A stretch of DNA of 64,000 nt from Metaphire vulgaris (GCA_018105865.1 CM030861.1:3575984-3639983), one strand, 5' to 3'. Shown: positions 11,791-23,581, counted from the stretch's first letter. Notes: generated from the letters alone by a model not told the origin. Translations and numbers: made by a program.

Positions 11791-12765
11791 ACACCTGTTT
11801 GCTCCTTATAATTTTAAAGCACATATGTATGCTGATGATATTCAGGTTAATTCGCATTCAATCCCCACTGATGTACTACAGATCACTCATGAATTTGTTG
11901 AAGCCTCTGACTTACTTCGTTTATGAATGCACTCAAATTGTCTTTTACTTAATCCAGGTAAAAACTCAGCTCATCTGGTTTGGTACTTGAGGTCAGCTCT
12001 CAAAAACTGATCATCTGTCTCTGCATTCTGCCTTCCCTGACCTCTCTTTCTCCTCTTCTATCCATGATCTTGACATAATTCTTGACTCTGAGTTAACCTT
12101 TATGGAACATATGAACTCACTCTGTCGCAGTTGCTTCTATCATCTCCGCCAGCTTAGAGTGATTCGGCGTTCATTAGACCCGCCATCCACTTCTACTTTA
12201 ATTCATGCTTTTATTTGCTCTACGCTTGACTATTGTGGTTCACTTTTTTTGCTGGTCTTCCATCGGTGCTACTTGATAAACTTCAGATGGTTCTTCGTTC
12301 GGCAGCTATGGAGATTGCTAGTGCCACAAGGCGTGATCACTGATCATATTAACGAATATATGTCTGTTCTACACTGGCTGCCATATCCTGCTTGTTGAGT
12401 TTCGTGTGCTGAGATTGGTTGCATTCTCTCTTGTTGGTGCTGCTCCATCTTACCTATCAAAGCTACTCCATCCTCTTAGCTCTGTCCCTGGTCGGCCATG
12501 TCTTCAGTCCACAATTCAGGGTCTCCTCAGTGCCAGGTTCTCAGGTTCTCCTTGTTCCTCAAACGAGGTTTTGAATCAGTTGGCCCTATCCTCTGGAATG
12601 CTCTTGACACCAGTATGCGTGGCTTAGCAACTCCTAATTCTATGTCCCTCTTTCTGAAACGACTTAAAACTTATCTCTTTGTTAATATGCAGTAATTACA
12701 GTGGGAGCACATGAGTGATTCTTCAGATGAGGTGCTATACAAATATTCTATTACATTAAGTTAAA

Positions 12766-13490
12766 TTTTACTGGAACTTGTTATCAATAGCTTTAAACTA
12801 TAATGTCAAACATTTACTAGAAATTTAATTAATGAAGCTATATTGTTACTGGAACCGCTTTTATTCTAAGAAATATGTTAAAAGTCACAAATATTTTCTA
12901 ATTTTATTATTTTCAAACAAATATAGATAACACTGTAGAACAAGTTTAAAAGAATTTTTCGCTTATTGTATATTTTTAGTCAACCCCATTAAATTTCACA
13001 AACCGTGCACAAAAACATGGGTGTAAACTTCTACTAGGTTGCTAGGCTTGAACACCCACTTTTTGAGAGGTCACTTATCTACTATGGGTCAATCGCCGGT
13101 GATCAATCATCCTAGAACCCATACAGGAGTGATGGAGCTTGAGCACACACTTTAGGCAGACATTTGTGATGCTATTTACGAGTTTTACACAAATCTTAGG
13201 AAACAAAACCGAGTGTGAGTGCAAGCTGAATTCTGTGTTCAAACAGTCCTAAAACTCACATACGAGCATTTGAGATTTCCAAAAAGATTTCATGGCTTAT
13301 ACTCCCAGATCGCCATTAAAGGGGAGAGAGATAAATTTATATGGAGGTTGGGCCCCTAGCTGGTGTCCTCACTTTTTCATCCATTTCATGCCTATGCACA
13401 AAAACATCATTGAAATTTCTCCAATACGTAAGGTTTTCATGAAGACTGCAATTATGCATTTACACTGAAGCACCTTCAGTGATATCTGGC
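12766..13490. other. No gene or element recognised
   Basis: AT-rich sequence without ORFs of interest, inverted repeats or tails. Confidence 0.5.
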
Positions 13491-13494
13491 CGAT

Positions 13495-14093
13495 GAACAA
13501 GTGGGATTTAGAAAAGATTGAAGCACAATGCAACAGATACTAGCACTGAGATTACTTGCTGAAAAAGCTAGAATAAAAAGCAAGAAAATTTACAACTGCT
13601 TTAACATATACTTCCAAGGGGTATTCGACACCATAGATCAAACAATAAGCTGATCTGTACTAGAGTCATATGGAGAAAACCAGAATTTGTTAGACTGCTA
13701 AAAGACATAAGCAATAACTCAAGGTTCAGCAGTGTGCATTTGTAGAGAACTTGAAGAGTGGTTTATAAGAAGCAGAGGGGCAAGACAAGACAAGGTGATA
13801 CGCTAACTACAGTTAGCATATCGCCCATGGTCCTCACCATAGGCCTCGAAAGAGCAATGGACAAAATCAAGGCACATGTAAAAGGCAGGCATAACAAGCA
13901 GGAACTCTCATTCAACAACTTTAGGTTTTCTGATGATGCAGACATTCTTGAGAGAAACGGAGATGATCTGGACAAGCAGGAACTCTCATTCAACAACTTT
14001 AGGTTTTCCGATGATGCAGACATTCTTGAGGGAAACGAAGATGATCTGGAGGATATGGTACAGACTCTGAGCAATGACACAAAGTGCTATTAG
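13495..14093 (+). pseudogene. RTE reverse transcriptase fragment with duplicated catalytic segment
   Basis: Degenerate RTE RT: ADEQVGFRKD near 13490, GVFDTIDQTIS (motif A) near 13620, then an open frame from 13758 with TIGLERAMDKIKAHVKG and FRFSDDADILE (the DD catalytic motif). A 78-bp unit starting at 13896 is repeated in tandem from 13974, so 26 residues including the SDD motif appear twice in frame. A short (TTAGA)n run follows at 14090-14108. Upstream stops mean the gene was dead or nearly so; the duplication itself keeps the frame. Confidence 0.75.
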
Positions 14094-14095
14094 AT

Positions 14096-14480
14096 TAGAT
14101 TAGATTAGATGATTCTAAAACAGCTGATTGTTCAAAAAGAAACGTCTGGTAGAAAAACAGAATTCTGTTCTGCGGAAAGTGACACAAAGTGAACATATGG
14201 ATTTTGAATTAGTCCGAGAGGCAAAGTCACATGATCTTAATCCATGAGCTCTATCAGATGATCGAACAAGCCTACATTCAGTTTGCAGGTATTCTGGTGC
14301 ATCTCCAAAGACATTTGTTGGAGATAATTTTAAACTGTACTCTGTAGATAGTGCAGTTCACGAAGAACTGGCGAAATGTGCTGGTTCATTTCATTCGTGT
14401 CTCAGTTATCAACCGAGAGCAATTCTGCAATGATTGTAGTCTCTTTAACTGCGTGACGTTAATTTGAGCTAGTAGACTAT
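14096..14480. other. No gene or element recognised
   Basis: Sequence after the TTAGA run. No convincing coding or structural signal. Confidence 0.45.
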
Positions 14481-14489
14481 TACAGTAGT

Positions 14490-14735
14490 CTAACCGCAGC
14501 AGACCAGCGCATGAACCAGCGTCAATGCCACCTCATGCCACGAGGTTATTATCGATCGTATATTACGCAATTCAAGAAAACCTCTTGATACCACCCTACT
14601 TATGTGATCAGCCATTGACAGATCTTCATCAAGGAACACGCCTAGATTCCGAACGACCTTTGAGCGCAGAATCTGATCAGAGCCGACCCTGACTCGGTCA
14701 AGCATTACTTTTTTGATCTGAACTATGGACTGAGG
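14490..14735 (-). pseudogene. L2-like RT C-terminal fragment
   Basis: The minus strand encodes IKKVMLDRVRVGSDQIL, VRNLGVFLDEDLSMADHIS and LRNIRSIITSWHEVALTLVHALV, the conserved region after the RT palm of L2-like elements. About 80 residues survive. It is followed at 14745-14870 by a plus-strand scrap of RTE (VNGIKVENVKKL). The larger 175-residue frame here is artificial because it reads across the transposon end at 14942. Confidence 0.7.
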
Positions 14736-14941
14736 AGGCAAAGACGATGGTGTTCGGCCACAAAGATATTGGAATAAATTCAATAAAAAGCAAAGTGAAT
14801 GGAATAAAAGTAGAGAACGTAAAAAAACTTCACCTACCTTAGAAGTAACATGACTCATTATTACGATATTTATTCCCAGATATATATATATAATTATATA
14901 TGTATATATATATACATAAATGTATATATAGACATATATAT

Positions 14942-17283
14942 TAGGGTGGAGTGAAAAAACACTTTTTTTGGAATTTTTAATTCCAATAGTGATCAAAAGT
15001 TGCCTATGATATCGCACAAGTACTGCAAGAAATTTGGCAGTCTCATGTTGACGTCTTTTGCCCTCTACCGGACGATTTAAAGATGGATGTAGTGAAAGTA
15101 TTGGGAAAAAACATAAAAATTGTAATTAAGGAATCCAATACCTAATAAAAGTTGCATAACAACATATAGATAAAAAGTGACAAATATGAGCTTGACATGT
15201 ATGCATCTTCTACCCTCTACCGAGTCAGTTACATTACTAATATGTGAAAGTAAGAATTTTTTATATATCTACCAAGAGTGAACGTGAACACTGAACAACA
15301 TTAATACTTATTGTAATACTTCAGCTTAAACTAGGTGGCTATGTACAGGCGTAGTACACTGCTAGTTAGAGACAACCAACGAGACATTACGAGTTTTCCC
15401 GGACTTTGATTCAACAGTGCCTCATCACATGAACCACTATTGAGAGCTCGACACATGTCGTACAAGTATCTCTGACCTGTGCTGAGATTCTACAAAACAG
15501 AGTCAGATAGCACTTGTAAATTGCATTCAATTTTTTTGAACTGAACCATTGGCTTATTCTCAAATCTTTGAAGTTGCTGTCCAAGTGGCCCTGACGAGCT
15601 GCGTGGTCCTGTAGTACTGCCGTCAAGATGCTCGAACAGGTGACGTAATGGCAGCTCGTTGCCATGCAATAGGCATATGAACCAGTGTAGTGGACACTTC
15701 AGATGTACTTCTAACAATCGGATGATACCACCCTTATGTCCTGTGTTAACTGCCGTTCCATCGCAACCTATGGCTGCCAACGATTGGATGCTTATCTTTC
15801 TTTCTTCTAAGAAATCTGATATGCTTTTCTGTATACACGCAGCATTGCCACGCACTGGAGCAATAAGTCCCAGATAGTTTGAGTTGGGTTCTTCAATCAG
15901 CACTATGTGCTCTTCAAAAACAGTCCTGCGATGCAGCTTACCTCCAACCTCTTTCTGCATTAGGGTCTTGTCTTTTCTGCCATCAAAGTACAAACCACGA
16001 AGATTCGTGGTTCTGTTTGCAGACTCCGCGATCAGATCTTCACGCAGCTGTTTTCTTTCTCTTCGAAGTTTTGATCGGTCAATAACTTCACATTTATCGC
16101 CAGGTGTTACCATTCCAAAGTCTGTAAGTATGTTTGATGCAATGTCTGCTGCAGCCCTATCAGATATTCCATATCTTTTTGCAGCTTTTGCAGTGGTCAG
16201 AAGTCGTCGTCTCTGTTGTGAAGATGGGAGTTTTCGGGAGTTCTTTGTCTTTCATTTCTGCAGTGCCTTCTGAAGAGACATCATTGATGTCGTCACTTTC
16301 CAGGTTATTTTCAGATGACTGTTCTTCATCAAACTGATCATCATTTGTCTCAAACGACCCTGATGTTGATGCACCTGCTGTATGTCGCAATTGTCGCATT
16401 GCTTTCCTTTCCTTTCGTTGTGCTCTTAGCATAAGTGCTTTTGTTTTTGATCGGTCAACAGACCCAATCATCATTTGCCTTACAGTTCTTTGGTCTCGTA
16501 GAAATTGTCTTTCTTCCAGAGGTATCTTTCTATCTTTTTGACATTTGCATGCGTTTGCATCTGAGCACTTACAACTGGCAATGTCAAACAACGTCTTCCT
16601 TGCATCTGCTTTGAATTCTGCGACCTTCTGCTCGTAGCTGGCACTTCTCTTACATGCGGGGTATCGGACCTACTTCAGATACTGATCATGATGGGCACGC
16701 ACAAGTTGAGTGATTCGATCTATCGTAACAGTTCGAATGGAGGCCCGTGTCCAAATTTCTTTAACTTTGTGAACTAGAACACTTGTAATATCGGATGTTG
16801 TTGGTTCTTTATGTGGATGTTTCCGTAAATCAAGCCTTACCCATTGGTAGTCCTCAAGAAGATCTTGAACAGTTGGTAAAACATCTAGTTTCATTCGTTT
16901 TGAAACTGCAAATATTGGACAGTCCGGCGCTTTTCTCCGACTACTTTCAGCCATAATAATTCCGCATTTACTATAAAACAATAATTAGCAGGGCATCGTC
17001 TTCAACTAGGCCACTGTAGTCGTGCGCGACGTATATTTGCAAAATCATGGCTAATGCACAGTAGTAAAAATATACTTATGTAATGTTAACATGAAATGTT
17101 GCAACCAGAAAAGGCTTCAAATTTCAAAAAATCAATATGGCGTCTTTAAATTGTCCAGTAGAGGGCAGAAGACGTAAAAATGTGACTGCCAAATTTCTTG
17201 CAGTACTTGTGCGCTATCATAGGCAACTTTTGATCACTATTGGAATTAAAAATTCCCAAAAAAGTTTTTTTCACTCCACCCTA
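14942..17283 (-). mobile_element. Cut-and-paste DNA transposon with ~140-bp inverted repeats
   Basis: The two ends are inverted copies of each other over ~140 bp with only a few mismatches: both begin TAGGGTGGAGTGAAAAAA and continue through AATTCCAATAGTGATCAAAA to CCCTCTAC and TTTAAA blocks. It is flanked on both sides by (AT)n, so the target duplication cannot be sized; ATATATAT fits both sides. It encloses one minus-strand transposase-like gene. It inserted between RTE scraps (14745-14870 and 17330-17460). The superfamily is not assigned: termini plus protein do not match one I can name with confidence. Confidence 0.88.
15300..16952 (-). pseudogene. Transposase-like protein of the 14942-17283 element
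   Basis: Starts at MAESSRRKAPDCPIF (16952). One in-frame TAG follows QYLK near 16670, after which the same frame continues through a cysteine-rich stretch (SCKCSDANACKCQ, possible metal site) and a basic region. A frame change near 16160 leads to the best conserved part: IGCDGTAVNTGHKGGI, CPLHWFICLLHGNELPLRHLF and DGSTTGPRSSSGPLG. After another stop at 15490 the frame continues with STGQRYLYDMCRAL and SRWLSLTSSVLRLY. I recall this conserved block as a widespread family of uncharacterised animal proteins. Its position between long inverted repeats argues that it is the transposase; the D in CDGT could be catalytic, which is inference. The C-terminal end appears missing. Confidence 0.72.
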
Positions 17284-17479
17284 ATATATATATGTGTATA
17301 TAAAATCATCATCTTGCTCTCTGCCAACTCTTCAGTGGCAATAGCTGGGCAAAAATGTTTCCAAGAAGTTCTATCGTCTTCGTCTTCCTTCTACGATTGA
17401 AATTAATTTCATTTTCATATCTTCTCTGATGTTGTCCATCCACTTTTTCCTGGATTTTCTTCTTCCTTTATTTCCTTCT

Positions 17480-17706
17480 ATTCAACTTTTGAAAGCCTCC
17501 TATGCCCATATTCGTGACCTATGTCACCTTTGTCCTTGTCTTGACTCCAAAACTGCCTCTACAATCATCACTTCAATAGTCCATTCCAAACTAGACTACT
17601 GCAAGTCTCTTTTCTATAACCTCCCCAAAACCTCCATCAACAAATTACAATAAATTCAAAATGCATGAGCATTAACCAACTCACCAAAGTTCTGCCATAT
17701 TTCACC

Positions 17707-17774
<68 letters not shown>

Positions 17775-18600
17775 GCTAGACGATTTCTATACCGCAATAA
17801 GCATGGCAAAAGTGGCCAAAGACAAGAGCGCTTTACAAAACTACGAATATCCGATGGTGAATAAGTAAGTCTTAAGATTACGTAGAAAAATTCCAAGAGA
17901 GTCAGAGTTTGTGACAAAGTCCGGTAGTGAGTTCCACAGTCCTGGATTGCCCTGTGTAACCGACCTGTCCCCGAACTTAGCCGTTTTAGACGGGGGAGGC
18001 ACAAGCAGTTTAACGCGACTGCCAGATCTTAGCAGCCGACGTCGACCTATACTGAAGTCACTGCATTGGCTTAAAATATCTGAACACATCCAGCATAAGA
18101 TAATAACAATTACATACAGTTCACTTCATTCATCGAAATCGGTGTACCTTCAAAAACTCTTAATGCCTCAGCCTACTGGACCTACACGATCATCATCTCA
18201 TCTCACACTTTCACTCCCATTAAATCAGTCAGCTCTCAAAATCTGCAGCCTTGCTTTATCATAAGCTTCACCAAAGCTTTGGAACTCAATTCCAGCTTCA
18301 CTCCACAGCCTATGCCATGGTCAAACAACAAGCTCTGATTCCTTATTTTCTTTAATTCTTTCACTACCTCCTCAAGCCTTTAGGTCTAAACTTAAAACCT
18401 TCCTATTCTAAAAGTCATTAACTCCATAGCTATAATAACCTGACTTGCCGCCTCATGGATGCACTGACCTTTGCCCGGCTGACAATCCACCTTGTCTATA
18501 GATATTTGAAGAAAGATTAAGCACATAAGAATAAGCAGCTACTACTGTACTACTTTCCAAAGCGCTATATAAATTTACAAGATTTTACTTACCTACTTAC
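17480..18600 (+). mobile_element. CR1-like LINE 3' part with TTAC tail, interrupted
   Basis: Encodes SIVHSKLDYCKSLFYNLPKTSINKLQ before 17704, and ILKSLHWLKISEHIQHKIITITYSSLHSSK after 18050. The same protein is continuous in the minus-strand copy at 61585-62230, which proves that the intervening segment is an insertion. The 3' end reads GCGCTATATAAATTTACAAG followed by TTAC repeats. RT C-terminus only; stops are present. Confidence 0.8.
17710..18044 (-). mobile_element. L2-like 3' end (minus) with (TTA)n tail and short TSD
   Basis: About 65 bp of TTA repeat at the low end, then the L2-like 3' UTR and C-terminal RT coding in reverse (GNPGLWNSLPDFVT near 17930). ACCTAT is present at 17704-17709 and 18045-18050, a possible target duplication. 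Comparison with the intact CR1 at 62.1 kb shows that the host sequence joins cleanly across it. Confidence 0.83.
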
Positions 18601-19200
18601 TTGTATGGTAGTCTCCTTTCATCCATTCTGTTGTTGTGCCCATACCAGTTGAGTCTTTTCCTTCTAATTTTGTTGATGACTGTGTCCTTTAGGTTGTCTA
18701 ATGTCTTTGTTTCTTATCTTTTGTAGTCAGGTTACTCCAAGAATTCTTTGGCCACTAGCAGCCTGTGTTCATCTGTTTCTTTCATGCCCCATGTTTCTGC
18801 CCCATATATTATTTGCAGGACTACAATGGTGTTATATAAAAATCGACGAAATTAGAAGGAAAAGACTACCATATGTCCTAAATATGGACTGGATTAAGAA
18901 AAGGGCAATAACAACAACCAACATGGAATATGCAACATGCAACCTTCTACAAAGAAACCGACTGGCAGACCTAGATTTTGCAGATGATGCCATCCTTGTG
19001 AGTGATTAGACTAAGGACCTGGAAGAATTGACAGAAAGAGTCGGCATAGAGCCAAACAGAATAGGGCTCCACATAAACAGAGATAATACCAAAGCCATGA
19101 AAATAATAAATAAAATCACACAATAAACATAATGATTAATGGAAAGGAAATTCAACTGGAAAAACATTTGTACTATTTGGGAAGCACAATAACCTAAGTA
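18601..19200 (+). pseudogene. RTE scraps on both strands
   Basis: 18600-18830 is the reverse of an RTE 3' coding end. 18830-19190 on the plus strand reads LNMDWIKKRAITTTN, RLADLDFADDAILVSD (RT catalytic FADD), DLEELTERV and INRDNTKAM, interrupted by stops. No boundaries or duplications could be read. Inactive. Confidence 0.65.
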
Positions 19201-19451
19201 TCTTCAACAATCTCTTCTGCTGTGTTACTGTAGATCTCTCAGTGAACAAACAAAGTACTTTAAATTCAAGACTTAAAAAACATCTTTACAGCTGGTCTTC
19301 TGGCAGTTCACATTCTAGCTGATCTCAGGAATTGGTCTGATCTTTTGGGGATATAAGGAGTACAACCAATTTATACCTCTGGGTGTTAGAACTGGAAAAA
19401 TCAAATGCATGGTAATTTAACCTTACTCATATTATGCAATATAAAGCTTAC

Positions 19452-19705
19452 TTTGCAAAGACAATTATAGCGATAATTCCAAAAATGACTTCTAGGCCAA
19501 TAAGACCAATTTGTATTGACGATATGATCACATCTGCAACAAGTACATAGGTTTCCCAGACCAAAATATACAGTGCACCAAAGAATGACACAATTGAAGC
19601 CATCAGTGCAATCAAGACAATTCCTATACTTTCTGTCAAGTTTCCATAATTACCTGCAATGATAGTATCACATCCTGTTTTAGCACTTTGATAGAAATAA
19701 TCCTT
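19452..19705 (-). CDS. Candidate host-gene internal exon, membrane protein
   Basis: Open frame of 84 codons plus two bases between a good acceptor (AAACCCAG before AAGGATTAT) and a strong donor (GCAAA followed by GTAAGC). The N-terminal ~25 residues (KDYFYQSAKTGCDTII then AGNYGNLTES, with a possible N-glycosylation site NLT) look extracellular. They are followed by two or more hydrophobic segments: IGIVLIALMASIVSFFGALYI and VIISSIQIGLIGLEVIFGII. The AAG-TAA at the end would be a stop if the donor is not used. No transposon motif is present and the flanking DNA is not repetitive. The family is not recognised and partner exons were not found in the window. Confidence 0.4.
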
Positions 19706-19774
19706 CTGGGTTTAAAATATTCAAAAGTATCTACATATAACATTGTCAGTCATGGTCACCATCATCGTCAGTCG

Positions 19775-20055
19775 CAGAGGTGGACCGATGGTATGCGGCG
19801 CCCGGGGACAAAGTGCACCGTTGGCGCCCCTAACATTGCTGACGAGCAAAAAAAAAGATCGTCACATCGTTTTTCGGCGCCCCTCAGCTCTTACGGCACC
19901 CCTCTTCATTTAGTGCTGACAAGCAAAAAAGGTCATCACACGTGTTTCTTCTTCTTTATTGTGCATTTCACTTATCCAAATACCCGATTTTGGCGCCCCC
20001 TCACCTCGGTGCTCGGGGACATATGTCCTCCCCTGCCCCCCTCGGTCCGCCTCTG
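19775..20055. mobile_element. hAT-type MITE with perfect 8-bp TSD
   Basis: 281 bp; ends CAGAGGTGGACCGA and, inverted, CAGAGGCGGACCGA. GTCAGTCG is duplicated at 19767-19774 and 20056-20063. GGCGCCCC-type blocks lie inside each end. Two copies of the TGAC(A/G)AGC...(G/A)TC(A/G)TCAC motif are at 19839-19865 and 19916-19939. Non-coding. Confidence 0.92.
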
Positions 20056-20063
20056 GTCAGTCG

Positions 20064-20690
20064 TCGCCACCGCCGCAGCCAGGTCGCTCCTTGATTTGAA
20101 TTGTACTCCCTTTTGTCATATCCAATAATGGTGCTCTGCCAAACAGCAAATCAGCCTCTTCGCTTGCAGTGATATCATTCTGTTGTCACTAACATTCAGA
20201 TTTGATCGAACAGACGAAGAACATTTGACGTTATGACAACTAATGTCAACAAGCACAGTGAACTATTTGTCATTTAGAACGTGCTTACAAGAAGAACAAA
20301 TCAACGCCTAAATAACCTGATGCACTCAACTGGTGGTGATCTGCACTCGGGTCAAGCCGATGCTTAGTGAAACTGAAAGGCTCACAATATAGGCGTCGGA
20401 CCCTACATTTTATCAACACTAATGCCAAGAAAGAAAAAGCAAGTAGATTGAACACAACTACTACATGAAGGAGATTTGTGATGTGTGCCATCCCAACTCT
20501 AAAGGACTGTGTGAGATAGCAATAATCAGCAATTGCTTAAGTCAAGTCAAGCACATGGTTTGAGGCAGCAATTGGATCAAATCCAAGAATTAGCCATGGA
20601 TAATTATGAATTTATAAATGTGTAAAAGCATTGTTTATTAAGTATGAAATGCAAAAAGATATAATATAATAATATAACAAGGTTTAAAGT
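20064..20690. other. No element recognised; weak membrane-like ORF
   Basis: A 68-codon minus-strand frame at 20285-20491 has one hydrophobic stretch (LLHVVVVFNLLAFSFLALVLI), but no splice context or conservation could be judged. The rest is unassigned. Confidence 0.35.
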
Positions 20691-20694
20691 GGTT

Positions 20695-21990
20695 CAGTAG
20701 GGACTGCCCTGTGTGAGAACCACTGTTGCTCCCGTCCAATCTAATATCCTAAACTACTGAGGTTTATTTTGAACTCGTTTACAGTTGTGGCCGTTACTAT
20801 CCCCTCATCCAGTTCATTCCATCTGTCCACCACTCTTGCACTAAAAAAATGCTGTTTATGTCTCCCAACCCGTTTCTTGAACAGTTTCATGCTGTGTCCT
20901 CTGGTTCGATCATACTGCTTCATTGTAAAAAATCTTTCCTTTGGCATTTCCACTTTGTTTGTTAGTATTTTGTATGTCTCGATCAAATCCCCTCTCTCTC
21001 TTCTTTTTTCCAGGGTTGTCAATCCACAGTGATTTAGCCTTTCCTCATAGGTTAGTTTGTGATATCCCTTGATCATCTTTGTTGCTCTGTGTTGCACTCT
21101 TTCTAAGGTCTCTATGTCTTTCTTCAGGAATGGACACCATGCTTGAACACAATACTCTAAATGTGGACGTACCAATGTCTTGTAAAGTCTTATTATTACA
21201 TCCTTCTCTCTGCTCACTATCGTTCTTTTGATCATACCTAGAATTTTGTTGGCCTTATTAGCTGCCTCTGCACATTGCCTAGATGGCTTTAAGCTGTTAT
21301 GCATGATGACCCCTAGATCTTTCTCCTCGTTTGTCACTTTTAGTCCCTTCCCACATAACTTAAACTCATGATCTGTTCCCTTCTTCCCAATGTGCATCAC
21401 CGAGCATTTATCTGTATTAAAAAGCATTTGCCAATCTGCCGACCACTGGGATAGTCTATTAAGGTCTTGTTGTAAAATTTTGCTTCTGCTTCACTATCAC
21501 TCTGTCCACACAGTTTTGTGTCATCAGCGAATTTTGAAATTTTTGACATTATATCATCATCGATGTCGTTGATGTATATTAAAAACAATAGAGGTCCCAA
21601 CACTGAACCTTGTGGCACCCCACTTATGACCTCAGCCCAATCTGAATACTTGCCTCTTATACCTACCTTCTGTCTTCTGCTCTGAAGCCAGTTTTTTATC
21701 CATCCAAGAACTTTACCTCTAATTCCACTGGCATGAAGCTTGACTGCCAGTCTTGAATGAGGTACTTTATCGAATGCTTTTGCAAAGTCCAGGTATACTA
21801 CATCAACTGCCTTTCCCTCATCTAGCTTGTCGTGAATCTCCTCCAAAAAGTCCAGTATGTTTGTTAAGCAAGATCTTCCCTTAATAAACCCATGCTGGCT
21901 ATCCTTTAAAATCTTGTGTCTCATAAGATGGTCCAATATATTTGCTTTCATTATTTTCTCCAGAACTTTACACACTATGAAAAGATAAAA
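20695..21990 (-). pseudogene. CR1-clade LINE, RT domain (5'-truncated)
   Basis: Minus strand. First frame: VLEKIMKANILDHL, SQHGFIKGRSCLTNILDFLE, VVYLDFAKAFDKVPHSRL (motif A), GVPQGSVLGPLLFLIYIND (motif B) and SKFADDTKL (catalytic FADD). After a frame change near 21430 the second frame gives NTDKCSVMHIG, KDLGVIMHNSLKPS, LVRPHLEYCVQAWCPF, VQHRATKMI and VDRWNELDEGIV, the usual CR1 C-terminus. A single frameshift plus 5' truncation is the only clear damage, so it is younger than most LINE pieces here. Confidence 0.88.
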
Positions 21991-22039
21991 TGGTTTACAG
22001 CTGTTAAAACAAACCAGAAAAGAAAAGAAAATGAGAAAC

Positions 22040-22215
22040 TTACCACTCAATCAATCAATCAATCAATTAAAACACTTATATGGCATCACTATCAGCTGAT
22101 CTACCAGATCCAATCTGAATGAGAGCTGTGTCAAGCTGGAAAGGTCAGTCCAATCAGCACAGGAACAATTTAAGGAGGACAGGCCAAGCCTAGCAGGTAC
22201 ATGTTAAGACTACGG
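22040..22215 (-). repeat. CR1-like 3' end with (AATC)n tail
   Basis: (AATC)n at 22050-22067 followed by sequence that matches, in reverse, the 3' region at 8490-8672 and 58790-58900 (shared blocks around GCTTGGCCTGTCCTCCTTAA and AGCTGAT...CACTAT). A short internal deletion distinguishes it. Non-coding. Confidence 0.6.
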
Positions 22216-22219
22216 TATA

Positions 22220-23092
22220 CAGTAAAACCTCGTTATCTCGCCCCCGTTAAGCCGCCAAACTCGCCTCTCGCCACGCGTAGGTCCGGAACGGATTTCCCGC
22301 CATGCATTCTACCTCGAAAAGCCGCCATCCTCGCCTCTCGCCCTCGCCATCAAGGCATTGGTTTTGGTCCTATGTAATTTGACCTCGTTTATCTCGCCAT
22401 TGCCACGAGCTCAAGTGCAATATCAATGAATGGCTTTTGTTATACTGCACAGGGTACTGTTATGTACAGTATAACAAAAGCCGTGTTTCAACCCATGAAA
22501 ACTGCCCCCGCTCGCTCGTCAGTGTCGGCATTTCTCAGAAAGTCAATTGCCCGCAACTAAGAGGCAAGAGACGGGGAGGATAGAGGGAGGGAGTGATAGG
22601 GGAAGGAGTGAGAGAGAGAGAGAGAGAAAGAGAGAAAGAGAGACAGCGATGAAGGTAGGGAGAGATAGAGAGGTAACGTAATATTATACGGCGTCGTCTG
22701 TTAATGGCGCGCACATCAAAGAGAAAGGCAAGAGCAGGAGAGGGAGATTAAGAGAGACAGAGATGAAGGGGTAGAGGGAGAGAAAGAAACAAAGGAAGAG
22801 AGAGGAATTGCTGTTAAACGTATAAGGTGGAATCCATGCCTTCAACTTCTCAAAGACAGGCTACTATTCAGAAGTACTTTCGGAGGCCTACTTCACAGGC
22901 CTACACGCGTTTTGAATAATTATTGTAACAATGCTGGTCTGAACTGTCCCTTTGCTTATGCCCGCCAAATAGTCATACCGTACTATAGCCTACATTGTTA
23001 TGAATGGATATACAGTCTATGTATAATTATATATATAATATTGAGAGCAGAGAGGGAGGGAGTGAGGAGGGGTGAGAGACAGCGACGAAGGT

Positions 23093-23148
<56 letters not shown>

Positions 23149-23278
23149 GCTGTACATACAGTTTAACAATACTTTGTAATGGATTACTCAATTGACTTGC
23201 CCTCGTTATGTCACCACCCCCGCCGCTCGCCAAAATAGAACACCGGACGGATATGAGCGAGATAACGAGGTTTTACTG
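22220..23278. mobile_element. pogo/Tigger-like DNA transposon remnant
   Basis: Ends are inverted repeats beginning CAGTAAAACCTCGTTATCTC, each bordered by TA (22218-22219 and 23279-23280), the signature of Tc1/mariner-pogo elements. Inside, the plus strand at about 22825-22920 reads ESMPSTSQRQATIQKYF, like the C-terminal tail of Tigger-type transposases; the catalytic domain is gone. The rest is GA-rich tract (22590-22820) and an (AT)n microsatellite (23096-23145). It is a non-autonomous internal-deletion derivative. Confidence 0.88.
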
Positions 23279-23581
23279 TATCTAAAAGATGATAATGTAA
23301 TGGTTCTACAAAGTGATGATGGTAAAGAATTGAAAGTCTGGGGCCACATACAGAAAAACAACTAGCGTCAATGACTATGTATAGTGAGGAACAGCAAACA
23401 AAAGTCCTGCAGAGTATCAAGTGGAATGACTAGAAGGTCGAAGGATGAATCATGTCTTAAGATAACAGAGTTCATTGCATAACATGGTCTTGTAGAAATA
23501 AAAGACATATTTTATAATTAATTTGCTGGTTGATAGGAAGCCAATGTCTAACAGAGAATACCGTATATGTTCAAATCTTGG

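Larger units (their letters stand above)
8826..12765 (+). mobile_element. L2/CR1-like LINE, degenerate, with nested insertions
   Basis: Pieces in order: endonuclease residues NSHVIIAGLDFNVHMERSS at about 8820-8880, continuing to 9036 and resuming at 9838 (SDHGLVSAYF); RT residues FDVSAAFDTVDHD and VTCGVPQGS at 10915-11107; AHMYADDIQVNS at 11816-11850; and C-terminal segments to about 12690. Stops and frame changes are frequent. A truncated RTE (9037-9828) and an antisense L2 3' end (11117-11790) interrupt it. The 3' end has no clear microsatellite tail. Confidence 0.72.

Noticed and set aside
14490..15017. A 175-codon minus-strand ORF
   Set aside because: It fuses the transposon terminal repeat, an AT microsatellite and an L2-like fragment by chance.
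22590..22820. GA-rich tract as a regulatory element
   Set aside because: Part of a decayed pogo-like element; simple-sequence expansion is the easier explanation.
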